IMG/VR virus record: IMGVR_UViG_3300030118_002996
Span: 1 to 23,990 of that record
From: a virus
DNA length: 23,990 nt
Direction: 5' to 3' (one strand)
Part shown: in pieces, positions 7,823 through 13,450 of the stretch
Numbering within the stretch: the stretch's first letter is position 1
How the letters are laid out: each line of letters opens with the position of its first letter
Made by a program: the position numbers and the translations under genes
Notes under the pieces: generated by a model
Database searches by the model: none
The model's input: the letters and a program-made list of their open reading frames with translations, nothing else
What the model was told of the DNA's origin: nothing

Positions 7823-8590
7823 TTAAAAAGGGGTGTTTTTGGGTTTACTAAATGTAGGTGCTTTTCTTGTAGCTGTCAATAAATATTGCTCATATTGACC
7901 ATTTTTGATCCAGCGGTGGGCATCACTGAATAAAGGAGTAAACTTATCAGCCTTAAGTGACTTTCTTCTGGCTCTTATATCGGCCTCAAGGCAGCCTTTA
8001 AGTTTATCCCTTGTCTTTGTATCTAATTTCATAAATTCGTTATATGCAAGCTTTTTTGACAGAGATATAGTTCTCATATCTTTTGGAATTTCTAAATAAG
8101 TTTGCCAGAAAGAATTAAAGCTTTTATTTTTATAGTTATTTGTTTTAGTTATATTGTTTTTCTTAGGGTGTAGCTGTGACACCACCCCAGTCTTTGTCTG
8201 ACACCCCCCTAGTGTCTGTGTGATACTACCCCCGTTTCTCTCTGACACTACCCCAGTTCCTGTAAGATACCCCCCTGTAAAAGTAGGATCTTGAACTGGT
8301 AATGCCTTGCATTGACTCCAGATTGTTACTCTATAGCAGTTTGTTTTCTGGTTATGCTCATCAATCCTATATTGCTTTTGCAATAGTTTTAACTCAACTA
8401 ATTCATTGACAGTTCTAATTACTGTAGATCTGGACATCATTGCATCCTTAGCAATAGTGGCATAACTGGGCCAAATGTTTGGATAATAACTTTGAAGAAC
8501 CCAAAGAACCATTAGCTGATGTGGTGTTACCTTTCCTTTTAAAGATGATGGAAGTGCTATAAATGGTGTATTTTCTGGTATAAAACTCAT
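7823..8590 (-). CDS. Replication initiator, lambda O-like (winged-helix N-terminus)
   Basis: 255 residues. Residues about 20-90 form a helix-turn-helix region of the helix_turn_helix_36/RepA-O type: VTPHQLMVLWVLQSYYPNIW, PSYATIAKDAMMSRSTVIRT, VNELVELKLLQKQYRI. Residues about 100-150 are a Gly/Thr/Val-rich linker (TGTGVVSERNGGSITQTLGG) whose DNA carries five 22-bp tandem repeats. Residues about 155-240 are helical and basic with an SLSKKLAYNEFMKL segment and the closing DAHRWIKNGQYEQYL, like the C-terminal part of phage O-type initiators. In lambda, O binds iterons located within its own gene and recruits the helicase loader; the same plan is inferred here. ATG at 8590 lies 3 bp from the divergent rusA-like start and no Shine-Dalgarno is visible. 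No helicase or loader gene is in the window. Confidence 0.72.
   Translation of the reverse strand: MSFIPENTPFIALPSSLKGKVTPHQLMVLWVLQSYYPNIWPSYATIAKDAMMSRSTVIRTVNELVELKLLQKQYRIDEHNQKTNCYRVTIWSQCKALPVQDPTFTGGYLTGTGVVSERNGGSITQTLGGCQTKTGVVSQLHPKKNNITKTNNYKNKSFNSFWQTYLEIPKDMRTISLSKKLAYNEFMKLDTKTRDKLKGCLEADIRARRKSLKADKFTPLFSDAHRWIKNGQYEQYLLTATRKAPTFSKPKNTPF
8108..8159. other. AT-rich stretch beside the iterons (putative unwinding element)
   Basis: Directly after the iteron block on its downstream side the coding strand is almost only A and T with few G/C (plus-strand TTTTTATAGTTATTTGTTTT and neighbours), encoding NITKTNNYKNKSFNS. In lambda-type origins an easily melted AT-rich segment borders the iterons, so this is the likely duplex-unwinding element if the iteron block is an origin. 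AT-richness alone is common in this genome, hence moderate confidence. Confidence 0.5.
8160..8269 (-). repeat. Five 22-bp iterons, putative replication origin
   Basis: On the minus strand T-A/G-T-C recurs at exactly 22-base steps (starting at 8269, 8247, 8225, 8203 and 8181). Each of the first four is followed about 11-19 bases later by a G-run. The shared core reads ACTGGGGTAGTGTCA with one to several mismatches per copy; the fifth copy is only half conserved. The period of 22 is not a multiple of 3, so the three reading phases are used in turn and the repeat cannot come from a repeated peptide. Selection on DNA is the simpler reading. The location inside the O-like gene between its two domains, next to an AT-rich stretch, copies the layout of the lambda origin. 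Confidence 0.75.
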
Positions 8591-8593
8591 TTT

Positions 8594-9073
8594 ATGGAAT
8601 ATTTAATAACGATCAAAGATATTGAAGCTGCACCACAGGGCAGTAAAAAATTTGTTGGCAAAAACAAGAAGGGACAACCATTGATGATTGACACCTGTAA
8701 TCGCTTGAAATCATGGCGGGATCAGGTTGGTGTTATGGCGAAGTTGTGTTGTGTGGACGGTATTATTGAAGAACCTGTAGCAATAGAAGTTACGTTTTAC
8801 TTTAAACGTCCGAAACTTCACTATGACTCAAAAAATTTATTAAAGCAAGATGCTCCAACTTATGTAACAAACAGACTTAAAGGTGATATAGATAAACTGT
8901 TACGAGGGTTACTTGATGGGCTTACTGGATCAGCATTTGCTGACGATAGCCAAGTCGTAAAAATATTTGCAGTGAAGAAATATTGTGATTTAAAATCTAA
9001 AATAACAGCAACAATAAAAATTAAAACTATTGATGAGAAAGAGAATCTCATTTGTGGCCTGTCCCGAATGTAA
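8594..9073 (+). CDS. rusA: RusA-type Holliday junction resolvase
   Basis: 159 residues. Cuts four-way junctions made during recombination or replication, before packaging. The RusA signature is clear: GDIDKLLRGLLDGLTG (about 97-112) followed by AFADDSQVVK (114-123); Asp98/Asp100, Asp108 and Asp117/118 fit the metal-binding acidic cluster. The N-terminus has the usual short strand then a P-x-G-S-K-K loop (APQGSKKF) and a hydrophobic-aromatic strand ending FKRP. The start at 8594 leaves three bases to the divergent initiator start; no Shine-Dalgarno is evident. The length is slightly above E. coli RusA because of a short C-terminal tail that overlaps the next gene. Confidence 0.9.
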   Translation: MEYLITIKDIEAAPQGSKKFVGKNKKGQPLMIDTCNRLKSWRDQVGVMAKLCCVDGIIEEPVAIEVTFYFKRPKLHYDSKNLLKQDAPTYVTNRLKGDIDKLLRGLLDGLTGSAFADDSQVVKIFAVKKYCDLKSKITATIKIKTIDEKENLICGLSRM

Positions 9074-9233
9074 AATATTTACTTTTCAAAAAATTATCAG
9101 CACAGTTGTAGATGATGAGCACAGAATACTTAGAAGGAGAAATTGCCTTGACTGCGGTCACAGATGGTACACAGTACAACAGCCAGAGGTTAGTGTAGAG
9201 AATATAACAACATCAAAATTTTTAAATAATTAA
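9033..9233 (+). CDS. Zinc-ribbon protein resembling the NrdR N-terminal domain
   Basis: 66 residues. Cys10 and Cys13 (ACPECK) and Cys38 and Cys41 (RRRNCLDCGHRWYT) make a CPxC...RRR.C..C..RW.T zinc ribbon as in the N-terminal part of NrdR, the repressor of ribonucleotide reductase genes. The ATP-cone domain of NrdR is absent, so it is a stand-alone ribbon, perhaps a DNA-binding regulator. I chose ATG 9033, which overlaps rusA by 41 bases; GTG at 9054 would trim seven residues and keep all ligands. Its stop lies immediately before the structured 121-bp element. Confidence 0.75.
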   Translation: MRKRISFVACPECKIFTFQKIISTVVDDEHRILRRRNCLDCGHRWYTVQQPEVSVENITTSKFLNN

Positions 9234-9354
9234 TCGGGTGATAGATCGGCTCTTCGCATAGCCGCCCTGCTTTTCCTATGTGTTGCTTTAGGTTTTGTAT
9301 GGCTTTCAAGTTAGTACAATCCCACTTAGAAAAACTAACTATCAGGCTACCCGA
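9234..9354. other. Structured 121-bp element between convergent genes (ncRNA or terminator candidate)
   Basis: The ends pair: TCGGGT (9234-9239) with ACCCGA (9349-9354), and GATAG (9240-9244) with CTATC (9339-9343), leaving a 5-base bulge AGGCT on one side. Inside lie CGGCT/AGCCG (9247-9251/9260-9264), a weak CCTA/TAGG pair (9275-9278/9289-9292) and GTTAG/CTAAC (9310-9314/9335-9339, sharing one base with the outer stem). It fills the whole gap between the rightward zinc-ribbon gene and the leftward 54-aa gene. There is no ORF and no T-run typical of an intrinsic terminator. A small structured RNA is possible on either strand. Confidence 0.4.
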
Positions 9355-9519
9355 CTAAAGTTTGTTAAGTGCATTTTCTAAACCAAAACAAATTCTGGCT
9401 ATAATGCCAGCATCTAAATGTTCTGGAAAAGGGCCAAGTGATTTAGTAGATGGGTTTTTACTAAGAAACTGTTTAAGTTTTAAACAATCCTCAGCCCTTA
9501 GTCGCACAGATATGTCCAT
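9355..9519 (-). CDS. 54-aa hypothetical
   Basis: ATG at 9519, TAG at 9357..9355. The product MDISVRLRAEDCLKLKQFLS, KNPSTKSLGPFPEHLDAGII, ARICFGLENALNKL reads as two or three amphipathic helices, with DISVRLRAEDCLKLKQFL resembling the start of a ribbon-helix-helix or similar small DNA-binding protein. That resemblance is weak. It lies 15 bp after the 120-aa gene and is the last gene of the leftward early unit. No Shine-Dalgarno is obvious. Confidence 0.55.
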   Translation of the reverse strand: MDISVRLRAEDCLKLKQFLSKNPSTKSLGPFPEHLDAGIIARICFGLENALNKL

Positions 9520-9534
9520 AAGACATATATACCA

Positions 9535-9897
9535 TCACCATAGCGGATCATCAAATGGTGGAACTTCGTAATCATCTTTTTGTTCGTTTTCAAAAACTAA
9601 AAGATCAAAACATGAATATAAAAATTTATCTCTGAATGTCTTTTGAAAATCTGCATTTTTCATAAGCATTGTAATTAAAATTCTTGAAACGATTTGAACT
9701 TTTGGATTTTTTGAATACATATTTTTAAAGGTTGTTTTGAATAGCTGAATATCACCTTTAATGATGCGTTCAATCTCATCTTTAAATTCATGCTTTACAG
9801 CAAGCTCTGAAAGATGTCTTGCCTCTTCAATGTCGGGAGTGACAGCAGCCTCTGTCATAAGTGCTTGAGCAAGTTTTAGTCTTTGATCTTTGTTCAT
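9535..9897 (-). CDS. 120-aa helical hypothetical
   Basis: Strong AGGAGG Shine-Dalgarno 7 bases before the ATG at 9897. The protein is almost entirely helical and charged: MNKDQRLKLAQALMTEAAVT, DIEEARHLSELAVKHEFKDE, VSRILITMLMKNADFQ, with an acidic end (DDYEVPPFDDPLW). No Cys cluster or membrane segment and no family recognised. It begins 11 bp after the 89-aa gene. A role in early host takeover is possible from its place downstream of the divergent control region, but nothing specific can be said. Confidence 0.65.
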   Translation of the reverse strand: MNKDQRLKLAQALMTEAAVTPDIEEARHLSELAVKHEFKDEIERIIKGDIQLFKTTFKNMYSKNPKVQIVSRILITMLMKNADFQKTFRDKFLYSCFDLLVFENEQKDDYEVPPFDDPLW

Positions 9898-9908
9898 TAC
9901 TTTTCCTC

Positions 9909-10178
9909 CTAGATGGCTTGCTCGAACTCATGACTTTCAACAATAGGCTGGACTATAAAAACTGCTGTCCAGATATGTTCTTCGTCATAGTCTTTCAAAA
10001 TATCTAACAATTTGTACCTGATGTTGAATTGTGAATTATTGTCCTTTGATAATTTTTTATAAGTAGTTAAAAAATGATATTTGTCGCTAGTCTCTAAACG
10101 ATTCCAGACTTCATAATCTTTGATTATGGCATTAAGACTTAAAAACAATACGTCTTTTTCGTCATTTGTAAAATTCAT
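9909..10178 (-). CDS. 89-aa helical hypothetical
   Basis: I start at ATG 10178 (MNFTNDEKDVLFLSLNAIIK). An in-frame GTG at 10214 would add 12 residues, but it sits within a terminator-like hairpin, so the shorter form is preferred. The protein is helical and aromatic-rich (DYEVWNRLETSDKYHFLTTY, EEHIWTAVFIVQPIVE) with no motif I recognise. The hairpin upstream suggests its expression is reduced relative to the 181-aa gene, or that a separate promoter exists. The upstream Shine-Dalgarno is weak. Confidence 0.6.
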   Translation of the reverse strand: MNFTNDEKDVLFLSLNAIIKDYEVWNRLETSDKYHFLTTYKKLSKDNNSQFNIRYKLLDILKDYDEEHIWTAVFIVQPIVESHEFEQAI

Positions 10179-10200
10179 TTTGTTTAAGGGGTGATAGGTG

Positions 10201-10228
10201 AATAAAGACCCCACCAGTTGAGGTGGGG
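10201..10228 (-). terminator. Rho-independent terminator or attenuator, leftward
   Basis: A perfect 7-bp stem CCCCACC/GGTGGGG (10209-10215 and 10222-10228) with a 6-base loop. On the minus strand it is followed by TCTTTATT. It lies 9 bp after the 181-aa gene stop and before the 89-aa gene start, so it likely ends or attenuates the first leftward early transcript. Confidence 0.7.
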
Positions 10229-10237
10229 ATGATAGGT

Positions 10238-10783
10238 TTACTTTTCTTTATGAAACTCAATGCAGTTTGAATAGCGGCCATTGACCTTTGCTATGTAGAA
10301 CTCATTGTTGATAATAACTTTATCTCCATCTGCTACTGCTCTTAAGCTGTGCATACGTTGGTTTGCCCTGATTTGCTCTTTGCTGTAGTGACTGCATATC
10401 ATTGAACCAGCGTTGATGCCTACATAAACACCATCACATAAATGCAAACTTACATTCCAGATTGTGTTTCTGTCATAGATGCGTTTCTCACCAGTTGGCC
10501 TGTAAGTGCCTTTGTGTAAATCTGGCTTGCCGACTCTAACTTTAAATTCAGTTTGCCAGTCAAAAGAATCTTTGCTGACTTCAAGTGTTTGATAAAGTGG
10601 CTCACAAACTGTTTCATAGTCTTTAGCAGTTGCCTCACAGTGCTGCATTGTTGAATAGTAAAACTCAGGATTATCGGTCTGGTTTTCTTTAACCATTTGA
10701 GTAAGAGCTTTGATGCAATCTTGTGCAAACTCTTTTTTCTCTTGGGTTGTCATTGTCATGGCTTTAGCGAAGTAGTTGAACAT
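10238..10783 (-). CDS. 181-aa hypothetical, first gene of leftward early unit
   Basis: Begins at 10783 (MFNYFAKAMTMTTQEKK); a start at the ATG for MTMTTQEKKEFAQD (10759) is also possible since no close Shine-Dalgarno marks either. The first half is helical (FAQDCIKALTQMVKENQ, MQHCEATAKDYETVCEPLYQ) and the second half beta-rich with basic loops (TYRPTGEKRIYDRNTIW, GVYVGINAGSMICSHYS, DGDKVIINNEFYIAKVNG). Five Cys are spread out without a CxxC pair. No family recognised. It is the first gene read from the leftward promoter and is followed by a terminator hairpin, so it may be made in larger amounts than the genes beyond it. Confidence 0.65.
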   Translation of the reverse strand: MFNYFAKAMTMTTQEKKEFAQDCIKALTQMVKENQTDNPEFYYSTMQHCEATAKDYETVCEPLYQTLEVSKDSFDWQTEFKVRVGKPDLHKGTYRPTGEKRIYDRNTIWNVSLHLCDGVYVGINAGSMICSHYSKEQIRANQRMHSLRAVADGDKVIINNEFYIAKVNGRYSNCIEFHKEK

Positions 10784-10808
10784 GGGGCCAATCTCTCGAC
10801 CTCATATA

Positions 10809-10838
10809 AATATAATAACATACTTTTCCACAATGCAA
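10809..10838 (-). promoter_or_regulatory. Probable leftward promoter
   Basis: On the minus strand TTGCAT (10838..10833) and TATATT (10814..10809) are 18 bases apart; an alternative -10 is TATTAT (10817..10812) with a 15-base spacer. Transcription would begin just before GAGGTCGA (10803..10796), mirroring the rightward promoter. The -35 is poor, so the exact hexamers are uncertain. Confidence 0.4.
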
Positions 10839-10897
10839 CCTATATAACTTATATTTATATAGTTATGTTATGAAATTGTAATAAGTTGCATAAGTTA

Positions 10898-10926
10898 TTG
10901 ACATATACTTAAGGATAAATTATTAT
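10898..10926 (+). promoter_or_regulatory. Rightward sigma70-type promoter
   Basis: Consensus -35 TTGACA (10898-10903), 17-base spacer, -10 TATTAT (10921-10926); the start is expected near 10933. It would give a roughly 35-base leader containing GAGGTCGA and the AGGT Shine-Dalgarno of the 71-aa gene. This is the best promoter in the window and likely drives 10968-15701. Confidence 0.8.
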
Positions 10927-10967
10927 AAATACATGGCCGAGAGGTCGATCTTCGTTAGGTATTTTAA

Positions 10968-11183
10968 ATGACTGACAAACCTGAGTACATCATCTGGGGC
11001 AAATGCCCAAAGCTTACAAAGCATGATGATGAAGTTATCCTTTACACACAAGCTACAAGCTACAAACATGCAAAGTATGTCATGGATCAGTTACAGATTC
11101 AGCATCAATGCACAGAGACAAGAATACAAGTTCTTGATCCAACAGAAAAACCAAACTTTAACAAAATTATCTGTTTCAAATGA
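10968..11183 (+). CDS. 71-aa hypothetical, first rightward early gene
   Basis: ATG at 10968 follows an AGGT Shine-Dalgarno and the consensus promoter, so it leads the rightward operon. The product MTDKPEYIIWGKCPKLTKHD, DEVILYTQATSYKHAKYVMD, QLQIQHQCTETRIQVLDPTE has a beta-alpha-beta look with two Cys, and reads like small phage proteins that begin with a short strand and a W.K.. turn. No function known. It joins the next gene by an ATGA overlap. First-operon position suggests early, abundant expression. Confidence 0.7.
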   Translation: MTDKPEYIIWGKCPKLTKHDDEVILYTQATSYKHAKYVMDQLQIQHQCTETRIQVLDPTEKPNFNKIICFK

Positions 11184-11524
11184 TTAACCAAAAACAACTA
11201 CTCAAACAAATAGAAACTTACGCAGCTAAATGCGACCAAGCCTTAATTGATTGGCAAAAAGGTGAGCCACTTGAAATGGGTGACAACTGCACTATTCATA
11301 AAGGCAGAAAATACTACGAAATCATAAGAGGTAGAAAAGGTCACTGCTGTCACATGGGTTACGTTGAAATTGCAACTGGAAATCTTTGTAAAGAGCAAAG
11401 ACAAGCTGCACGTTGGAATTTACTAAACAACACAGATGCAAATTTACTTTTTGCGAATGTTAGACCTTTTGGGCATCATCTTTATGCAAATGAGGCAAAA
11501 AAAATCAGAGGGGCGCAAAAATGA
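11180..11524 (+). CDS. 114-aa hypothetical with Cys/His residues
   Basis: ATGA overlaps at both ends. The N-terminus is helical (MINQKQLLKQIETYAAKCDQ), then NCTIHKGRKYYEIIRGRKGH and CCHMGYVEIATGNLCKEQRQ. The beta-strand YYEIIRG and the segment Cys-Cys-His...Cys could hold a metal, but spacing does not match a known zinc finger. The pattern GRKYYEI...G..GYVEIATGNLCK..RQAARWNLL resembles small phage proteins that describe no known function. The C-terminus (PFGHHLYANEAKKIRGAQK) is basic. Confidence 0.65.
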   Translation: MINQKQLLKQIETYAAKCDQALIDWQKGEPLEMGDNCTIHKGRKYYEIIRGRKGHCCHMGYVEIATGNLCKEQRQAARWNLLNNTDANLLFANVRPFGHHLYANEAKKIRGAQK

Positions 11525-11796
11525 CCTCTACTCTTAAAACACAAGCTGAAAAAGATCAGCACAAGAGAGCCAGATTTAAGGCTCTCAGGCTTCCAAGAGT
11601 CAAGGCCGTAGTCAAAAGACATAGGCAGTTACAAAACCTAGCTAATCAAAGTAACTACAAATTCACCAAAGATGAAGCTATGCAAGCTGTCAAACTATAT
11701 GAACTCATGCTTGAAGAAGCAAAAGAGGCATGGCTTGAAGTTGACTCTTACAACTTAGAAAAATTATTTAAACCAGATACTACGGAGCTTGACTAA
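11521..11796 (+). CDS. 91-aa basic helical hypothetical
   Basis: Coupled to its neighbours by ATGA upstream and TAATG downstream. The N-terminal half is very basic (QAEKDQHKRARFKALRLPRV, KAVVKRHRQLQNLANQS), the C-terminal half acidic and helical (EAMQAVKLYELMLEEAKEAW). Such polarity suits nucleic-acid binding plus self-association, though no family is recognised. Confidence 0.65.
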   Translation: MTSTLKTQAEKDQHKRARFKALRLPRVKAVVKRHRQLQNLANQSNYKFTKDEAMQAVKLYELMLEEAKEAWLEVDSYNLEKLFKPDTTELD

Positions 11797-11933
11797 TGGG
11801 CAATTTTCTAATGATGTTGGCAGCCTCAGGGCTGCTATACACCTCACTCTCACACACATTGATGGATATGACCAAGCATGATTGTTTGGTCAATAACCTA
11901 CCTACCGCTTGTAAAACTTACTACTCCAAATGA
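11796..11933 (+). CDS. 45-aa micro-protein with hydrophobic N-terminus and two Cys
   Basis: ATG overlaps the preceding TAA (TAATG) and the TGA overlaps the next ATG (AAATGA), so it fills the gap exactly. The product is MGNFLMMLAASGLLYTSLSH, TLMDMTKHDCLVNNLPTACK, TYYSK. Residues 4-18 form a hydrophobic segment that could be a signal anchor, and Cys30 and Cys39 could form a disulfide if exported. There is no positive charge before the hydrophobic stretch, which weakens a signal-peptide reading. No family known. Its precise fit between coupled genes is the main evidence that it is real. Confidence 0.6.
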   Translation: MGNFLMMLAASGLLYTSLSHTLMDMTKHDCLVNNLPTACKTYYSK

Positions 11934-12331
11934 ACCAAGAACACCTAAACCGCCTTGACTTCACTAATGAAGCTTTGAACAAATGGCTCAATGATTGTCC
12001 TTTTCCTATTACAAACTTCAGACAAATGACCTTTGAAACAAAAGGGCAAAAGCAAGTTGAAATACTTGTTGATATACCAATAGAAAAAACAGCAGCAAAT
12101 TTAGCTCATTATGGTCTTAAGATTGACCAAAAAACTGCCGACTTAGAACAGCAATACCTTAAAGCTGATATACGACATAAAGAACTTATCGCACAAAGCT
12201 TAAAGCTTGAAATGGAGGGTAAAGTATTAGAGCAAAGAAAAGTTGATGATGAATCACATAAAGCTTGGAGATTAGTTCATGATCTTGGACAACAACTTTC
12301 TGATTTATGCGAAAAGGAGCAAAAGATATGA
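11930..12331 (+). CDS. 133-aa coiled-coil hypothetical
   Basis: ATGA-coupled to the 45-aa gene. Residues 1-60 form a small globular part (NKWLNDCPFPITNFRQMTFE, QVEILVDIPIEKTA); residues about 70-130 are a long charged helix with heptad hydrophobics (KTADLEQQYLKADIRHKELI, AQSLKLEMEGKVLEQRKVDD), a likely coiled coil. The final codons contain AAGGAG, which also acts as Shine-Dalgarno for the next micro-gene. Unknown function in the early operon. Confidence 0.65.
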   Translation: MNQEHLNRLDFTNEALNKWLNDCPFPITNFRQMTFETKGQKQVEILVDIPIEKTAANLAHYGLKIDQKTADLEQQYLKADIRHKELIAQSLKLEMEGKVLEQRKVDDESHKAWRLVHDLGQQLSDLCEKEQKI

Positions 12332-12429
12332 ACAAAAAATACCCCCAAAAGCCACCCCTGACCTTTGGGAGTACCTTGTATTTTCCTTTTCACCTAATGC
12401 CCCAACACCAAGAGGCACTCACATTCTAA
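12328..12429 (+). CDS. 33-aa micro-protein
   Basis: An AAGGAG Shine-Dalgarno lies 8 bases before the ATG, which overlaps the upstream TGA; TAA is two bases before the next ATG. The product MNKKYPQKPPLTFGSTLYFP, FHLMPQHQEALTF is proline and aromatic rich, and I recognise nothing in it. A competing frame through the same bases (12279-12431) has no supported start. The strong Shine-Dalgarno favours this frame. Confidence 0.5.
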   Translation: MNKKYPQKPPLTFGSTLYFPFHLMPQHQEALTF

Positions 12430-12431
12430 CA

Positions 12432-12647
12432 ATGAATATAGACAAACAACTTAAAACTTTGGAAATGGCAATACTACATGGAAGTCATTTTGAAAAAAAG
12501 CTTGCTGATGCTGGCATTGCTGCTGATCCAATAAACAGGGCAAAGATTTTTAAATTTTTCCCTAGTTTGGTTGAAAAATATGGCCCTCAAAGTGCCATTT
12601 ATAAATCAACTTTTAAATTTCAACGACAGTTGAGGATTGTAAAATGA
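12432..12647 (+). CDS. 71-aa hypothetical
   Basis: I start at ATG 12432 (MNIDKQLKTLEMAILHGSHF); the frame is open upstream to 12279 but that would overlap the 133-aa and 33-aa genes. The protein is helical and basic, with KKLADAGIAADPINRAKIFK and FPSLVEKYGPQSAIYKSTFK. It ends in an ATGA overlap with the exonuclease gene. It could be a small partner of the recombination proteins that follow, but only its position suggests this. Confidence 0.6.
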   Translation: MNIDKQLKTLEMAILHGSHFEKKLADAGIAADPINRAKIFKFFPSLVEKYGPQSAIYKSTFKFQRQLRIVK

Positions 12648-13450
12648 CTGACTACATACAAGGCCATGATGTACCAGAGAACATTTATAGGGCTGCTAAA
12701 GACTGGGCTGCCAGCGATCTCAAATCTGTAGTTGATTATGGATTAGAGGCTACATATATCAGGAAATTTGGTAAGGATAATCCACCAAAAACCACTACTC
12801 CAGCTATGAAGTTTGGTTCAATGATCCATAAATTTATTCTTGAACATTCTGACTTTAAAAATTGTTATGGTCTTTTAGATGATAAAAGGTCAAAAGTAGG
12901 GAAAGCAAAAGCCCTTGTCATGCAAGAAAAAGGGATTGAAACTTATACATCAGCAGAATTAGACACACTTATTGGTATTGAACAATCCCTATATAAAAAT
13001 GATTTTGCTGCTTCAGTTTTAAACAATTTCTCTGGTAAAGCAGAACAGTCTTACTGGTGGACTCACAGTGGAACAGGCTTGCCATGTAAAGCCCGCTGTG
13101 ACTATGTGGTTGACGACATGGTGATCGACCTTAAAACAACTGGCGAGGGTGGTGCAAACCCCGACAAATTTACTAGAACCATAGTAAATTTTCATTACCA
13201 TTTACAAGCCGCTCACTATTTGCAAGCAACTGGAGCTAAACGCTTCATATTTATTGCAGTAGAAAAAGTGTTTCCCTACTCAGTGGGAATTTACCAACTT
13301 TCACCTAATTTTATTGAGAAAGGTTATGAACTCCAAAAGCAGACGCTTCACCAAATACTTGAAGCATCTAAAACTAAATTCTGGCGAGGATATACAAACG
13401 CAAGTCCAGATGGAATCCAAACACTTACACCCCCTAGCTGGCTCAAATGA
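12644..13450 (+). CDS. PDDEXK exonuclease, RecE/DUF3799-like
   Basis: 268 residues, starting by ATGA overlap. Motifs of the RecB-like PDDEXK fold: FGSMIHKFILE (about 57-67), the G-x-x-x-H element; KAEQSYWW (133-139) with Glu134; GLPCKARCDYV (145-155) with catalytic Asp153; and IDLKTT (161-166) with Asp162 and Lys164. The NFHYHLQAAHY helix (182-192) is the usual Gln-containing helix after the active site. Family members resect double-stranded ends 5' to 3' to expose single strands for an annealing protein, which is encoded two genes downstream. The length fits the phage form without the long RecE N-terminus. Confidence 0.85.
   Translation: MTDYIQGHDVPENIYRAAKDWAASDLKSVVDYGLEATYIRKFGKDNPPKTTTPAMKFGSMIHKFILEHSDFKNCYGLLDDKRSKVGKAKALVMQEKGIETYTSAELDTLIGIEQSLYKNDFAASVLNNFSGKAEQSYWWTHSGTGLPCKARCDYVVDDMVIDLKTTGEGGANPDKFTRTIVNFHYHLQAAHYLQATGAKRFIFIAVEKVFPYSVGIYQLSPNFIEKGYELQKQTLHQILEASKTKFWRGYTNASPDGIQTLTPPSWLK

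Larger units (their letters stand above)
10784..10967. promoter_or_regulatory. Divergent early control region with nested inverted repeats
   Basis: This 184-bp gap between the leftward 181-aa and rightward 71-aa genes is AT-rich and has three inverted pairs. TCGACCTC (10796-10803) pairs with GAGGTCGA (10941-10948); ATGCAAC (10833-10839) with GTTGCAT (10885-10891); and CTATATAA with TTATATAG (10840-10847/10855-10862), a perfect 8-bp palindrome with 7-base spacer. The outermost pair lies near the expected start point of each divergent transcript. The pattern suggests regulator binding sites, but no obvious repressor gene is nearby. Confidence 0.6.

Noticed and set aside
9234-9354. A tRNA, suggested by a 7-bp TCGGGTG/TACCCGA acceptor-like stem
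   Set aside because: At about 120 bases it is too long, no TTCRANY T-loop or plausible anticodon arm is found, and the inner hairpins do not fit a cloverleaf.
9362-9571. Plus-strand 69-residue ORF
   Set aside because: Opposite to the 54-aa leftward gene, which has the better protein-like sequence and fits its operon.
12279-12431. N-terminal extension of the 71-aa protein (MILDNNFLIYAKRS...)
   Set aside because: It would overlap two genes; the 33-aa frame there has a strong AAGGAG Shine-Dalgarno and fits the coupling pattern.
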